A stretch of DNA of 64,000 nt from Micromonospora trifolii (GTDB taxonomy: Bacteria; Actinomycetota; Actinomycetes; Mycobacteriales; Micromonosporaceae). Location of the stretch: NCBI RefSeq assembly GCF_022229005.1, contig NZ_JAKKFD010000034.1, positions 186,001 to 250,000 of the forward strand, given 5' to 3'. Positions 16,617 to 24,272 of this stretch are shown here, in pieces. Numbering within the stretch: position 1 is the stretch's first letter; the number at the start of each line of letters is the position of its first letter. Under the pieces are notes generated by a model that saw only the letters and a list, made by a program, of their open reading frames with translations, ran no database searches and was not told the origin of the DNA. Both the position numbers and the translations under genes were made by a program.

Positions 16617-17009
16617 GTGACCGACAGCGACGCCGCAGCCCGGCTGCCCGTCCGGCTGACCATCAACCCCCGGCAGCGCCAGCCACCGTCGGTCGACCTG
16701 CTGACCTGGATCCACCGCCGCCCCGAGTACCGGCCGGTGGTCCGTCCATCCGGAGGTGGCGGGGGCCGGCCGGGCTTCAGCGACGCGGTGATCATCGCGG
16801 TGCTGGCCCAGGGGCTGCTCCCGGGGTTGTTCAACCTGTTGCAGTCCTGGGTCGACCAGCAGCGCACCGAGGCCAGCATCCGGATCCAGGCCGGGGACAC
16901 CGAAGTGGAGTTGCAGGTGAGCGGGCGGACCGACTCCGCTCGGCTGCTGGCCCAGGCGACCGAGGCGCTACGCGCCGCCCGGGAGCCCGGTCCGGACGCC
17001 GCCGACTGA
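16617..17009 (+). CDS. Small EACC1-like protein (effector-associated constant component), tentative
   Basis: A 130-aa product starting at GTG 16617, 14 bp after the M48 gene. A disordered N-terminus is followed by a membrane-like or amphipathic helix (FSDAVIIAVLAQGLLPGLFNLLQSWV, about 57-82) and a compact region (ASIRIQAGDTEVELQVSGRTDSARLLAQATEALRA). The order of helix then VEL(Q/E)V strand then helix resembles EACC1, a constant component described with variable effectors, including peptidases, in predicted actinobacterial conflict systems. I did not confirm it by a profile search. A perfect inverted repeat covers its stop codon. Confidence 0.5.
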   Translation: MTDSDAAARLPVRLTINPRQRQPPSVDLLTWIHRRPEYRPVVRPSGGGGGRPGFSDAVIIAVLAQGLLPGLFNLLQSWVDQQRTEASIRIQAGDTEVELQVSGRTDSARLLAQATEALRAAREPGPDAAD

Positions 17010-17029
17010 ACCGACGGCGTCCGGACCGG
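16987..17029. terminator. Perfect 15-bp inverted repeat enclosing the EACC1-like stop codon
   Basis: Arms at 16987-17001 and 17015-17029 (CCGGTCCGGACGCCG and complement) are perfect; the TGA at 17007-17009 is in the 13-nt loop. Because the left arm is coding, the terminator for these two convergent genes is partly inside the gene. Confidence 0.75.
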
Positions 17030-17033
17030 TGGG

Positions 17034-17906
17034 TCAGCTCGCCTTGGCGAGCGACTCGAACTCGTCGTCGGTGAGCCGCACGTCGGCCGCGCCCACGTTC
17101 TCCTCCAGGTGCGCCACCGAGGACGTGCCGGGGATCGGCAGCATCACCGGCGAGCGGCGCAGCAGCCAGGCCAGCGCGAGCTGCGCGGGCGACGCGCCGT
17201 GCGCTGTGGAGATGGCGTCCAGCGGGCCGCCCGGGCGGGCCAGCTCACCGGTCGCGATCGGGAACCACGGGATGAACGCGAGGTCGTTGCGCTCGCAGAA
17301 CTCCAGCACGTCCTCGGCGCTGCGGTTGGCGAGGTTGTACAGGTTCTGCACGGACGCGACAGTGGTGATCGCCCGGGACTCCTCGATCTGCGCGACGCTC
17401 ACCTCGGACAGCCCGATGTGCTGGATCTTGCCTTCCTCCCGCAGCAGCGCCAGCTCACCGAGCTGGTCGGCGAGCGGCACCTTCGGGTCGATCCGGTGCA
17501 GCTGGTACAGCGGGATGCTGTCCAGGCCGAGGTGACGCAGGCTCAGCTCACACTGCTGGCGCAGGTACTCCGGGCGGCCCAGCGCACGCCAGTCGCCGGG
17601 GCCCGAGCGGCTCAGCCCGGCCTTGGTCGCGATCACCAGGTCATCGGCGTACGGGTGCAGCGCCTCCCTGATCAGCGTCTCCGAGACGAACGGCCCGTAC
17701 GAGTCGGCGGTGTCGATGAACGTCACGCCCAGCTCGACCGCGCGGCGCAGCACACGAACCGCCTCGGCCGGGTCCTTCGGGTCACCCCAGACACCCGGGC
17801 CGGTGATCTGCATGGCCCCGTAGCCGAGCCGGTTGACTGTGACGTCGCCACCGATCCGGTACGTGCCGGACGCCTTCGCGGGCTGCTCACTGATATTTGT
17901 CGCCAT
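17034..17906 (-). CDS. Aldo/keto reductase
   Basis: A 290-aa product starting at ATG 17906. It shows the full catalytic tetrad of the family: D65 in FIDTADSYGP, Y70, K95 in IATKAG, and H137 in YQLHRID. The NADP-binding C-terminal region SPVMLPIPGTSSVAHLEEN is also typical. Members reduce aldehydes and ketones with NADPH; the closest look is the general oxidoreductase group (YajO/Tas type). A stand-alone gene; substrate unknown. Its C-terminus ends close to the convergent EACC1-like gene. Confidence 0.92.
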   Translation of the reverse strand: MATNISEQPAKASGTYRIGGDVTVNRLGYGAMQITGPGVWGDPKDPAEAVRVLRRAVELGVTFIDTADSYGPFVSETLIREALHPYADDLVIATKAGLSRSGPGDWRALGRPEYLRQQCELSLRHLGLDSIPLYQLHRIDPKVPLADQLGELALLREEGKIQHIGLSEVSVAQIEESRAITTVASVQNLYNLANRSAEDVLEFCERNDLAFIPWFPIATGELARPGGPLDAISTAHGASPAQLALAWLLRRSPVMLPIPGTSSVAHLEENVGAADVRLTDDEFESLAKAS

Positions 17907-18148
17907 TGCCCGATCCCCAATCGTCTCGTCGTGGCGGGCGTGGACAGCACGGGCATGAAGAGCCCACCCGCCACCGATGGATCATCCCCCGGAACCCCGC
18001 CGTCATGCCGGCGGTCGGCCGAGTGTGGGCGCGGACACGCCGCCAGCGCGCCGAGCCGAGTTGCCGGGAAGCGCCCGGTACGACAGGGGTGTCCGTGCGA
18101 CGCTGGCCGGAGCCGGTGCGTTCCGGCGCGACGGCGGAGGGAGCACCC

Positions 18149-18511
18149 ATGGGAGTGCCGCAGGTCAACTTCGCGCTCGACACGTACGAGTGCATAGTGA
18201 TCTATCCCGGCGCGGCCGGGCGGGCCCTGCCCCCGGAGACCGTGCAGCGGTTGCAGGCCGAGCACGCCGAACACATGCAGGCGTTGCAGCGACGCGGCAT
18301 CGTCCTGGTTGCCGGCTCAGTGGACGGGCCGGCGCGTGAGCCGGATCCGCCGATCGGCTTCGGGCTGGCCCGCACCGGCAGCGTCGACGACGTCCGCAGC
18401 GTGCTGGAGGCCGACCCGGCGGTGCAGGCCGGGCTCTACCGGGTGGAGGTGCTGACCTTCCTCTGCCCGGCCGGTTCCCTGGAGTTCCCGCTGGTCAAGG
18501 CGGGCAGCTGA
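18149..18511 (+). CDS. YCII/YciI-like domain protein
   Basis: A 120-aa product starting at ATG 18149, 5 bp after GGAGGGAG. The ferredoxin-like alpha/beta fold of YCII proteins is suggested by YECIVIYPGA, LQAEHAEHMQALQRRGIVLVAGSV, the D-rich VDDVRSVLEADPAVQAGLYRVEV and its length. H45 within HAEHMQALQ aligns with the family's conserved His. YCII proteins are small, often dimeric, with few known functions. It is divergent from the aldo/keto reductase (243-bp gap holding no gene). Confidence 0.8.
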   Translation: MGVPQVNFALDTYECIVIYPGAAGRALPPETVQRLQAEHAEHMQALQRRGIVLVAGSVDGPAREPDPPIGFGLARTGSVDDVRSVLEADPAVQAGLYRVEVLTFLCPAGSLEFPLVKAGS

Positions 18512-18641
18512 GCCCCGTCCATCGGTGGCTGTCGTGATGGCGACGGCGCTCGCCCGCCTGCCGGTGCTACGGTCGCGCCCAGCGCGGGCCGCCGCCGGGG
18601 CGTACCCGGTGTCGTGGGTCGGCCCCGGTCGAGGAGTCGCC

Positions 18642-20024
18642 ATGATCTCCGCCGCCACCCCCGATGTCGCGTCGGCCACCGCCCGACTGCGTGCCCTGCT
18701 CGGCGACCGGCTGCACGAGCCGGGCGATCCCGGTTACGCCGCCACCACCCGGCTCTGGAACGGCGCTGTGGCGCGCACGCCCGCGCTGGTGGCCCACTGT
18801 CAGGACGCCGACGAGGTGGCCGAGGCGGTCCGCGTCGCCACCCGGTGCCACCTGCCCCTGTCGGTCCGCTCCGGAGGTCACGACTGGGCCGGCCGGGCGC
18901 TGCGCGACGGCGCTCTGGTGCTCGACCTGACCGGGCTGCGGGTCGTGCGGGTCGACCCGGAGGCGGCCACGGTGACCATCGGCGGCGGCGCCACGGCGGC
19001 CGAGCTGCTCGCCGCCGCCCGCCCGTACGACCTGGTGGTCCCCACCGGCGTTGTCGACGCCGTGGGAATGGCCGGGCTCACCCTCGCCGGCGGGTACGGC
19101 CCGCTGTGCGGCCGGTTCGGTCTGGCCCTGGACAGCCTGCTCGGCGCTGAGGTGGTTCTCGCCGACGGCCGCCGGGTCACCGCCGATCCCCGGCACGACG
19201 CCGAGCTGTACTGGGCGCTGCGCGGCGGCGGTGGGAACCTCGGCATCGTCACCGAGCTGCGCTTCCGCGCGCACCGGCTTCCCGGCGTCCTCGCCGGCAT
19301 GATCATGTTCGCGCTCTCCGAGGCGCCGGCCGTGCTGCGCGGCTACGGCGCGCTGGTCGCCGAGGCCCCGGACGAGCTGACCGTGATGGCCGGTTTCCTG
19401 CCCGGCCCGGCCGGCGAGCCGGTGATCTTCGTCTGCCCGTTCTACAGCGGCCCGGACCTGGCCGCCGGGGCACCGTGGCTGGACCGGCTGCGCGCGCTGG
19501 GCACCCCGCTGGTCGACCAGATCGGCCCGATGCCGTACGCGGACGCGCTGCGGATGTTCGACGGCGGGATGGTCGACGGCAACCACTACCTGCTGCGGAC
19601 CCGGTGGTTGCCAGCGCTCACCGACGGTGCTGTGGACACGCTCGTCGACGCCGCCCGGCAGGTCACCTCGCCGTTCTCGGCGCTGGCCGTGCACCACTTC
19701 CACGGCGCGGCCACCCGGGTCCGCTCCGTGGACACGGCGTTCGGGCTGCGCACCGACCACCTGATGGCCGAGATCATCGCGGTGTGGGCGCCCGGTGACC
19801 AGGCCGGCCCGCACCGCGAGTGGGCCGAGCGGACCTCCGCGGCACTCGCCCCGCACGCCCTGCCCGGTGGTTACCCCAACCTGCTCGCCCCGGAGGAGAC
19901 CGACCGGGTCCGGCTCGCCTACGGCGCGAACTGGGCGCGGCTGCGCCACGCCAAGCGCCGCTACGACCCCCGCGACCTGCTGCACGCGGTGCCCACCCTG
20001 CCGCCCTCCGGGCACCCGGAATGA
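18642..20024 (+). CDS. FAD-linked oxidoreductase, berberine bridge enzyme type
   Basis: A 460-aa product starting at ATG 18642 (GAGGAG 5 bp upstream). It has an FAD_binding_4 domain with the RSGGHDWAGRAL segment, where H80 corresponds to the residue that carries 8-alpha-histidyl FAD, the loop PTGVVDAVGMAGLTLAGGYG, and a C-terminal BBE motif (NWARLRHAKRRYDPRDLLH). The second FAD-attaching Cys of bicovalent members is absent from the loop (residues 134-148), so a single covalent link is likely. Such enzymes oxidise sugars or alkaloid-like compounds with O2. Lone gene; substrate unknown. The stop lies in a tandem repeat. Confidence 0.92.
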   Translation: MISAATPDVASATARLRALLGDRLHEPGDPGYAATTRLWNGAVARTPALVAHCQDADEVAEAVRVATRCHLPLSVRSGGHDWAGRALRDGALVLDLTGLRVVRVDPEAATVTIGGGATAAELLAAARPYDLVVPTGVVDAVGMAGLTLAGGYGPLCGRFGLALDSLLGAEVVLADGRRVTADPRHDAELYWALRGGGGNLGIVTELRFRAHRLPGVLAGMIMFALSEAPAVLRGYGALVAEAPDELTVMAGFLPGPAGEPVIFVCPFYSGPDLAAGAPWLDRLRALGTPLVDQIGPMPYADALRMFDGGMVDGNHYLLRTRWLPALTDGAVDTLVDAARQVTSPFSALAVHHFHGAATRVRSVDTAFGLRTDHLMAEIIAVWAPGDQAGPHREWAERTSAALAPHALPGGYPNLLAPEETDRVRLAYGANWARLRHAKRRYDPRDLLHAVPTLPPSGHPE

Positions 20025-20104
20025 CAGGCCGCCGGCGGCCCCCCGGAGCACACGGAATGAGCCGCCGCCTGCCGCCCTCGGAGCACCCGCTGTGAGCCGC
20101 CGCC
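20001..20104. repeat. Three imperfect ~35-bp tandem repeats over the oxidoreductase stop
   Basis: Units at about 20001-20033, 20034-20069 and 20070-20104 share the pattern (G)GCACCCGGAATGA / GAGCACACGGAATGA / GAGCACCCGCTGTGA followed by GCCGCCGCC. The first unit contains the oxidoreductase stop codon, and the later units repeat its sequence context. The rest of the 20025-20294 gap has the pyk promoter region but no other gene. Confidence 0.55.
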
Positions 20105-20294
20105 GGGAGCACCCCGACAGCGCACGCCACCAGAGGCGTACGATTCCCGGCGCGCGGTCGCTGATGCCCGTCGCCACAACGTTCCCGGTGTGGTTCCGCC
20201 CGCCGGCCCGACGTGCACCGCGCGTCGTTGGACACCTGTTCCGCTGCCTGCAAGGGGTCGGCCCCGAGTCCGACCTGAAGGAGAGACTAGCCTG

Positions 20295-21743
20295 ATGGGC
20301 GTGACACGCCGCGTAAAGATCGTCTGCACTCTGGGTCCCGCCACCTCGTCCCCGGAGCGCATCCGGGGTCTTGTCGAGGCCGGCATGAACGTGGCGAGGC
20401 TCAACTTCAGCCACGGCAGCCACGCCGACCACGAGGCGGTCTACCGACTGGTCCGGGAGGCGTCGGAGGCAACGGGTAAGCCGGTCGCCGTCCTCGCCGA
20501 CCTGCAAGGTCCCAAGATCCGGCTCGGTCGGTTCGCCGACGGCCCCCACGAGTGGCGCACCGGTGACTCGGTCGTCATCACCGGCGACGACGTCATCGGC
20601 ACCAAGGAGCGGGTCTCCTGCACCTACACGAAGCTGCCCCACGAGGTGAAGCCCGGCGACCGGCTGCTGATCGACGACGGTCGAGTCGCCGTCGAGGTCA
20701 CCGATGTCACCGGCAACGACATCCGCTGCCTCGTCACCGAGGGGGGCCCGGTCTCCAACAACAAGGGCGTGTCGCTGCCCAACGTGGCGGTCAGCGTGCC
20801 CGCGATGTCGGACAAGGACGCCGAGGACCTGCGCTTCTCCCTGGGGCTCGGTGTCGACCTGGTGGCGCTCTCGTTCGTCCGCTCGGCCGAGGACATCAAG
20901 CTCGTCCACAACATCATGGCCGAGGAGGGCGTGTTCCGCCCGGTGCTCGCCAAGGTCGAGAAGCCGGAGGCGGTGGAGCACCTGGAGGCCATCGTGCTGG
21001 CCTTCGACGGCGTCATGGTCGCCCGCGGTGACCTCGGTGTCGAGATGCCGCTGGACGAGGTCCCGCTGGTGCAGAAGCGCGCCGTGCAGCTGTGCCGGGA
21101 GAACGCCAAGCCCGTCATCGTGGCCACCCAGATGCTCGACTCCATGATCGAGAATTCCCGCCCCACCCGGGCGGAAGCCTCCGACGTCGCCAACGCGGTG
21201 CTCGACGGCGCGGACGCGGTGATGCTCTCCGGCGAGACCAGCGTCGGCAAGTATCCGGTGCTCACCGTCAGCACCATGGCCAAGATCGTGACGACCACCG
21301 AGGCCGGTTCCATCGGGGTGCCGCGGTTGCAGCACGACCCGCGTACCCACGGTGGCGCGCTCACCGTCGCCGCCTCGTCGATCGCCCGGGCCATCAACGC
21401 CAAGGCGCTCGTCGCGTTCTCGCAGACCGGCGACACCGTGCGACGGCTGTCCCGCCTGCACTGCGACCTGCCGCTGCTGGCCTTCACGCCCGTCCCCGAG
21501 GTGCGCGACCAGCTCGCCCTCACCTGGGGCGTGGAGACCTTCCTGATGCCGTTCGTGCAGCACACCGACGACATGTTCCGCCAGGTCGACCAGGCGCTGC
21601 TCGGCCTCGACCGGGCCAACCCCGGTGACTACGTGGTGATCGTGGCCGGTAGCCCGCCCGGCACCCCCGGCTCGACCAACACGCTGCGCGTACACCAGCT
21701 CGGCTCGCTGGTCGACGCCGCGTCGGCGCGGGCCCTGCAGTGA
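20295..21743 (+). CDS. pyk: Pyruvate kinase
   Basis: A 482-aa product starting at ATG 20295 (GAAGGAGAG about 9 bp upstream). Catalyses phosphoenolpyruvate + ADP to pyruvate + ATP, the last glycolytic step, in the cytoplasm. Diagnostic segments: MNVARLNFSHGSH (start of the barrel), LQGPKIRLG, the catalytic region VEKPEAVEHLEAI and ARGDLGVEMP, then the C-terminal regulatory domain (AFTPVPEVRDQLALTWGVE). The TGA overlaps the GTG of the thioesterase gene. In many actinobacteria it lies near polA and the liv operon, as here. Confidence 0.98.
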   Translation: MGVTRRVKIVCTLGPATSSPERIRGLVEAGMNVARLNFSHGSHADHEAVYRLVREASEATGKPVAVLADLQGPKIRLGRFADGPHEWRTGDSVVITGDDVIGTKERVSCTYTKLPHEVKPGDRLLIDDGRVAVEVTDVTGNDIRCLVTEGGPVSNNKGVSLPNVAVSVPAMSDKDAEDLRFSLGLGVDLVALSFVRSAEDIKLVHNIMAEEGVFRPVLAKVEKPEAVEHLEAIVLAFDGVMVARGDLGVEMPLDEVPLVQKRAVQLCRENAKPVIVATQMLDSMIENSRPTRAEASDVANAVLDGADAVMLSGETSVGKYPVLTVSTMAKIVTTTEAGSIGVPRLQHDPRTHGGALTVAASSIARAINAKALVAFSQTGDTVRRLSRLHCDLPLLAFTPVPEVRDQLALTWGVETFLMPFVQHTDDMFRQVDQALLGLDRANPGDYVVIVAGSPPGTPGSTNTLRVHQLGSLVDAASARALQ

Positions 21744-22624
21744 GCGACGGTCGGGTCGCGGTCGGCCAGGCGGCGGTGGACCAGCTGCTGGAGGTGCTCG
21801 ACCTCGACCCGACCGGGGAGATGACCTTCCGGGGGATGAGCCCCCCGGTCGGCCCACAACGGGTGTACGGCGGCCAGGTCGCCGGTCAGGCCCTGGTCGC
21901 CGCCGGCCGCACCGTCGACCCGGAACGGTTCGTGCACTCGCTGCACGGCTACTTCGTCCGCCCCGGTGACCCGGTCGAGCCGATCGCGTACGAGGTGGAG
22001 AACATCCGCGACGGCCGGTCCTTCTCGGTCCGCCGCGCGGTCGCCCTCCAGCACGGCAAGCCGATCTTCTTCATGTCGGCGTCGTTCCAGCGGGCCGAGG
22101 AGGGGCTGGACCACCAGGTCACGGCCCCGCTGGACGTGCCCCCGCCGCAGGACGTGCCGACGATGACCGACCGACTCTCCCGCTACCCGGAGCGGCTGGG
22201 CATCTGGGGTCAGATCCCACGACCGATCGACGTGCGCTACGTGGGCGAGCCCGGCTGGGTCCGCCCCGGCGACCGGCCCGCCGACCCGCACCAGCGCGTC
22301 TGGATGCGCATCGACGGCAAACTGCCCGACGACCCCCTGCTGCACGCCTGCGCGCTCACCTACGCCTCGGACCTCACCCTGCTGGACTCGGTGCTCTCTG
22401 CGCACGGCGAGGTGTGGGGGCCGGGCGGGTTGGTCGGCGCGAGCCTGGACCACGCGCTGTGGTTCCACAGGCCGTTCCGGGCCGACGAGTGGTTCCTCTA
22501 CGACTGCCTGAGCCCGTCGGCGTCCGGCGCGCGAGGGCTGGCTACCGGCCGGATGTTCACCACTGACGGCCGGCAGATCGCCAGCGCCGTCCAGGAGGGT
22601 CTGCTGCGCCGCGTCGGCGCCTGA
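21740..22624 (+). CDS. tesB: Acyl-CoA thioesterase II (TesB family)
   Basis: A 294-aa product starting at GTG 21740, overlapping the pyk stop codon (GTGA). It is a double hot-dog protein: the first half has YGGQVAGQALVAAGRTV and the second has YASDLTLLDSVLSAHG and VGASLDHALWFHRPFRADEWFLYDC, the D/Q/T active region of TesB. It hydrolyses acyl-CoA to the fatty acid and CoA. Co-transcription with pyk links it to central carbon flow. Length is normal (about 290 aa). Confidence 0.95.
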   Translation: MSDGRVAVGQAAVDQLLEVLDLDPTGEMTFRGMSPPVGPQRVYGGQVAGQALVAAGRTVDPERFVHSLHGYFVRPGDPVEPIAYEVENIRDGRSFSVRRAVALQHGKPIFFMSASFQRAEEGLDHQVTAPLDVPPPQDVPTMTDRLSRYPERLGIWGQIPRPIDVRYVGEPGWVRPGDRPADPHQRVWMRIDGKLPDDPLLHACALTYASDLTLLDSVLSAHGEVWGPGGLVGASLDHALWFHRPFRADEWFLYDCLSPSASGARGLATGRMFTTDGRQIASAVQEGLLRRVGA

Positions 22625-22656
22625 CGCTGTCGCTCATTCCGCCGAGTTGTTGTCGC

Positions 22657-22686
22657 TCATCCCCGCCAGGCAACTGGCGGGGATGA
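22657..22686. terminator. Bidirectional terminator between tesB and the YceI gene
   Basis: Perfect 13-bp arms TCATCCCCGCCAG and CTGGCGGGGATGA around a GCAA tetraloop, 33 bp after the tesB stop and just before the convergent YceI stop. Confidence 0.85.
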
Positions 22687-22692
22687 CGTGGT

Positions 22693-23361
22693 TCAGGCCT
22701 GGTAGATGGCTTCGCCGGCGATCTCGATCTGCACCGTCTTGCCGACCAGCACCCCGCCGCTCTCCAGGACGACATTCCACAGCAGGCCGTAGTCCTCACG
22801 GTTCATCTCGGCCGTCGCGCTGAATCCGAAGATGTTCTGCCCGTACGGATCCTGACGAGCCCCACCGAAATTCACCTCAAGGTCGACGGCCCGGGTGATC
22901 CCCTTCACTGTCAACTCACCGGTGAGGACGAATCGTCCGGGAATGCCGTCGGACTGCGGCGGAACAATGTGACTCCGGCCTCGTCCGCCCAACCGGTGGT
23001 TGCGCAGACGCGCCCACTGGAATATGGGGTCCTCGTTGCCCTGCCATTTAATGCCGGTGCTTCGATATTCGAGGGTGGGAAAACGCTCCACGTCGAGGAA
23101 GTCGGCACTCTTCAGATGCGTGTCCCGATCGGCACTCCCGGTGGTGATGCTGGCCGACATGATGGTGGCCGTCACCGAGGAGAGCAGCGGGTCCTCCGCC
23201 ACGAAGATCTGCGCCGTCGCCTCGGCGAACTCGCCGCGCACCGGGCTCACCATCATGTGCCGGGACAGGAAACCGATCCGCTTGTGCGCCTGATCGAGAA
23301 GATAGGTGCCGGCCACCGGGATGGTCATGCCGTCCCAGGTGCGTGTGGCGATATCGGTCAT
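22693..23361 (-). CDS. YceI family protein
   Basis: A 222-aa product starting at ATG 23361. It has the YceI lipocalin-like barrel: WTFD-like start replaced by TYLLDQAHKRIGFLSRHMMVSPVRGEF, DRDTHLKSADFLDVERFPTLEYRSTGI, and GELTVKGITRAVDLEVNF. No signal peptide is present, so it is cytoplasmic, unlike periplasmic proteobacterial YceI proteins. The family binds isoprenoid-like lipids. It is longer than average because of an insertion about residues 105-140. A 12-bp palindrome lies just upstream of the start. Confidence 0.9.
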   Translation of the reverse strand: MTDIATRTWDGMTIPVAGTYLLDQAHKRIGFLSRHMMVSPVRGEFAEATAQIFVAEDPLLSSVTATIMSASITTGSADRDTHLKSADFLDVERFPTLEYRSTGIKWQGNEDPIFQWARLRNHRLGGRGRSHIVPPQSDGIPGRFVLTGELTVKGITRAVDLEVNFGGARQDPYGQNIFGFSATAEMNREDYGLLWNVVLESGGVLVGKTVQIEIAGEAIYQA

Positions 23362-23382
23362 CGTGTTGCCTTCCCCCCGAGC

Positions 23383-23394
23383 ACACCCGGGTGT
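23383..23394. promoter_or_regulatory. Perfect palindrome ACACCCGGGTGT upstream of the YceI gene
   Basis: A 12-bp perfect palindrome 21 bp upstream of the YceI start codon, inside an AT-rich segment (GTGTTTATCAATATGTTG). Position and symmetry fit a dimeric regulator site. The remaining bases to 23653 hold the promoter of the divergent Rrf2 gene; no gene is visible. Confidence 0.45.
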
Positions 23395-23653
23395 TTATCA
23401 ATATGTTGCTGGCGGCCGGGTAAACGGCCAGACATTCGTACTCCCCGCCCAGCATAGGGACGCTCCGGACCGGCATTTCCGCCGCCACCGTACGGTGGAT
23501 CATGGCGTACTTCACCGGTCCCTACCGGCGGCCGTTTCCCGGTCCCGGCCGGCCGCCCGGGCGCGCGCCAGCGGCGCCACTTTCCATCGATGCGTGACCG
23601 ATCGGCCGAGGGTCGCCCGCCCGCCCGGTTGACCGGCGACTAACCTTGCCGAC

Positions 23654-24118
23654 ATGCGCCTCTCCGCCCGGGTCGACTATGCCCTCCGCGCGGCCGTCGA
23701 GCTTGCCGCGACGGCCAGCGGCCCCGGGCGCGGCCGGCCGGTCACGGCCGACCAGATCGCCCGCGCCCAGGAGATCCCGCCGAAGTTCCTGGAGAGCATC
23801 CTTCTCCAGCTGCGCCGCGGCGGCATCGTGCACGCCCAGCGCGGCCCGGAGGGCGGCTACTGGCTGGCCCGCCCCGCCGAGGAGATCTCCCTCGCCGAGG
23901 TCATCCGGGTGATCGACGGGCCCCTCGCCCACGTACGCGGGCAACGCCCCGAGCAGCTCGGCTACCACGGCCCGGCGCACGCTCTCCAGGAGGTCTGGAT
24001 CGCGCTACGGGCAAGCGAGCGGGAGATCCTGGAACTGGTCAGCGTCGCCGACGTGGCCGCCGGCACCCTGCCCGCACGGGTCACCGAGCTGGCCGCCGAC
24101 CCACGCGCCTGGATCTGA
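23654..24118 (+). CDS. Rrf2-family transcriptional regulator without Fe-S cysteines
   Basis: A 154-aa product starting at ATG 23654. The winged helix follows the Rrf2 pattern: MRLSARVDYALRAAVELAA, VTADQIARAQEIPPKFLESILLQLRRGGIV, then the wing GPEGGYWLARPAEEISLAEVIRVIDGPLA. It contains no cysteine at all, so the [2Fe-2S] or [4Fe-4S] cluster of IscR and NsrR cannot form; it is closer to CymR-type sulphur-responsive members. The TSUP exporter gene 154 bp downstream is a natural target, which is inference. Confidence 0.9.
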   Translation: MRLSARVDYALRAAVELAATASGPGRGRPVTADQIARAQEIPPKFLESILLQLRRGGIVHAQRGPEGGYWLARPAEEISLAEVIRVIDGPLAHVRGQRPEQLGYHGPAHALQEVWIALRASEREILELVSVADVAAGTLPARVTELAADPRAWI

Positions 24119-24201
24119 GCGCCGGCTCGCCTCCAGCTTCCTGTCACAGGGTCGTTGACCCGGCGTGCCGCCCGGGCGCGTCCCATCCACCGATCGGGGG
24201 C

Positions 24202-24242
24202 TTGACCCTGGCTGCCCCATCCCGCATTGTCGACCAAGTCGA
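24202..24242 (+). promoter_or_regulatory. Promoter and overlapping palindrome of the TSUP gene
   Basis: TTGACC (24202-24207) and CATTGT (24225-24230) are spaced 17 bp like -35/-10 boxes. The palindrome TCGAC-CAA-GTCGA (24230-24242) overlaps the expected start of transcription, a position where a repressor such as the upstream Rrf2 protein would act. Confidence 0.45.
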
Positions 24243-24272
24243 TAGGAGATGCCGAAAAGTCTGGGGGCGCTC

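Noticed and set aside
18525..18641. Earlier start for the berberine-type oxidoreductase.
   Set aside because: The ATG at 18642 has GAGGAG at the right distance and gives the normal family N-terminus.
18567..21857. Very long open frame on the minus strand opposite the oxidoreductase, pyk and tesB.
   Set aside because: It is antisense to three clearly recognised genes, is rich in Arg/Gly/His with no domain, and is explained by the high-GC codon pattern.
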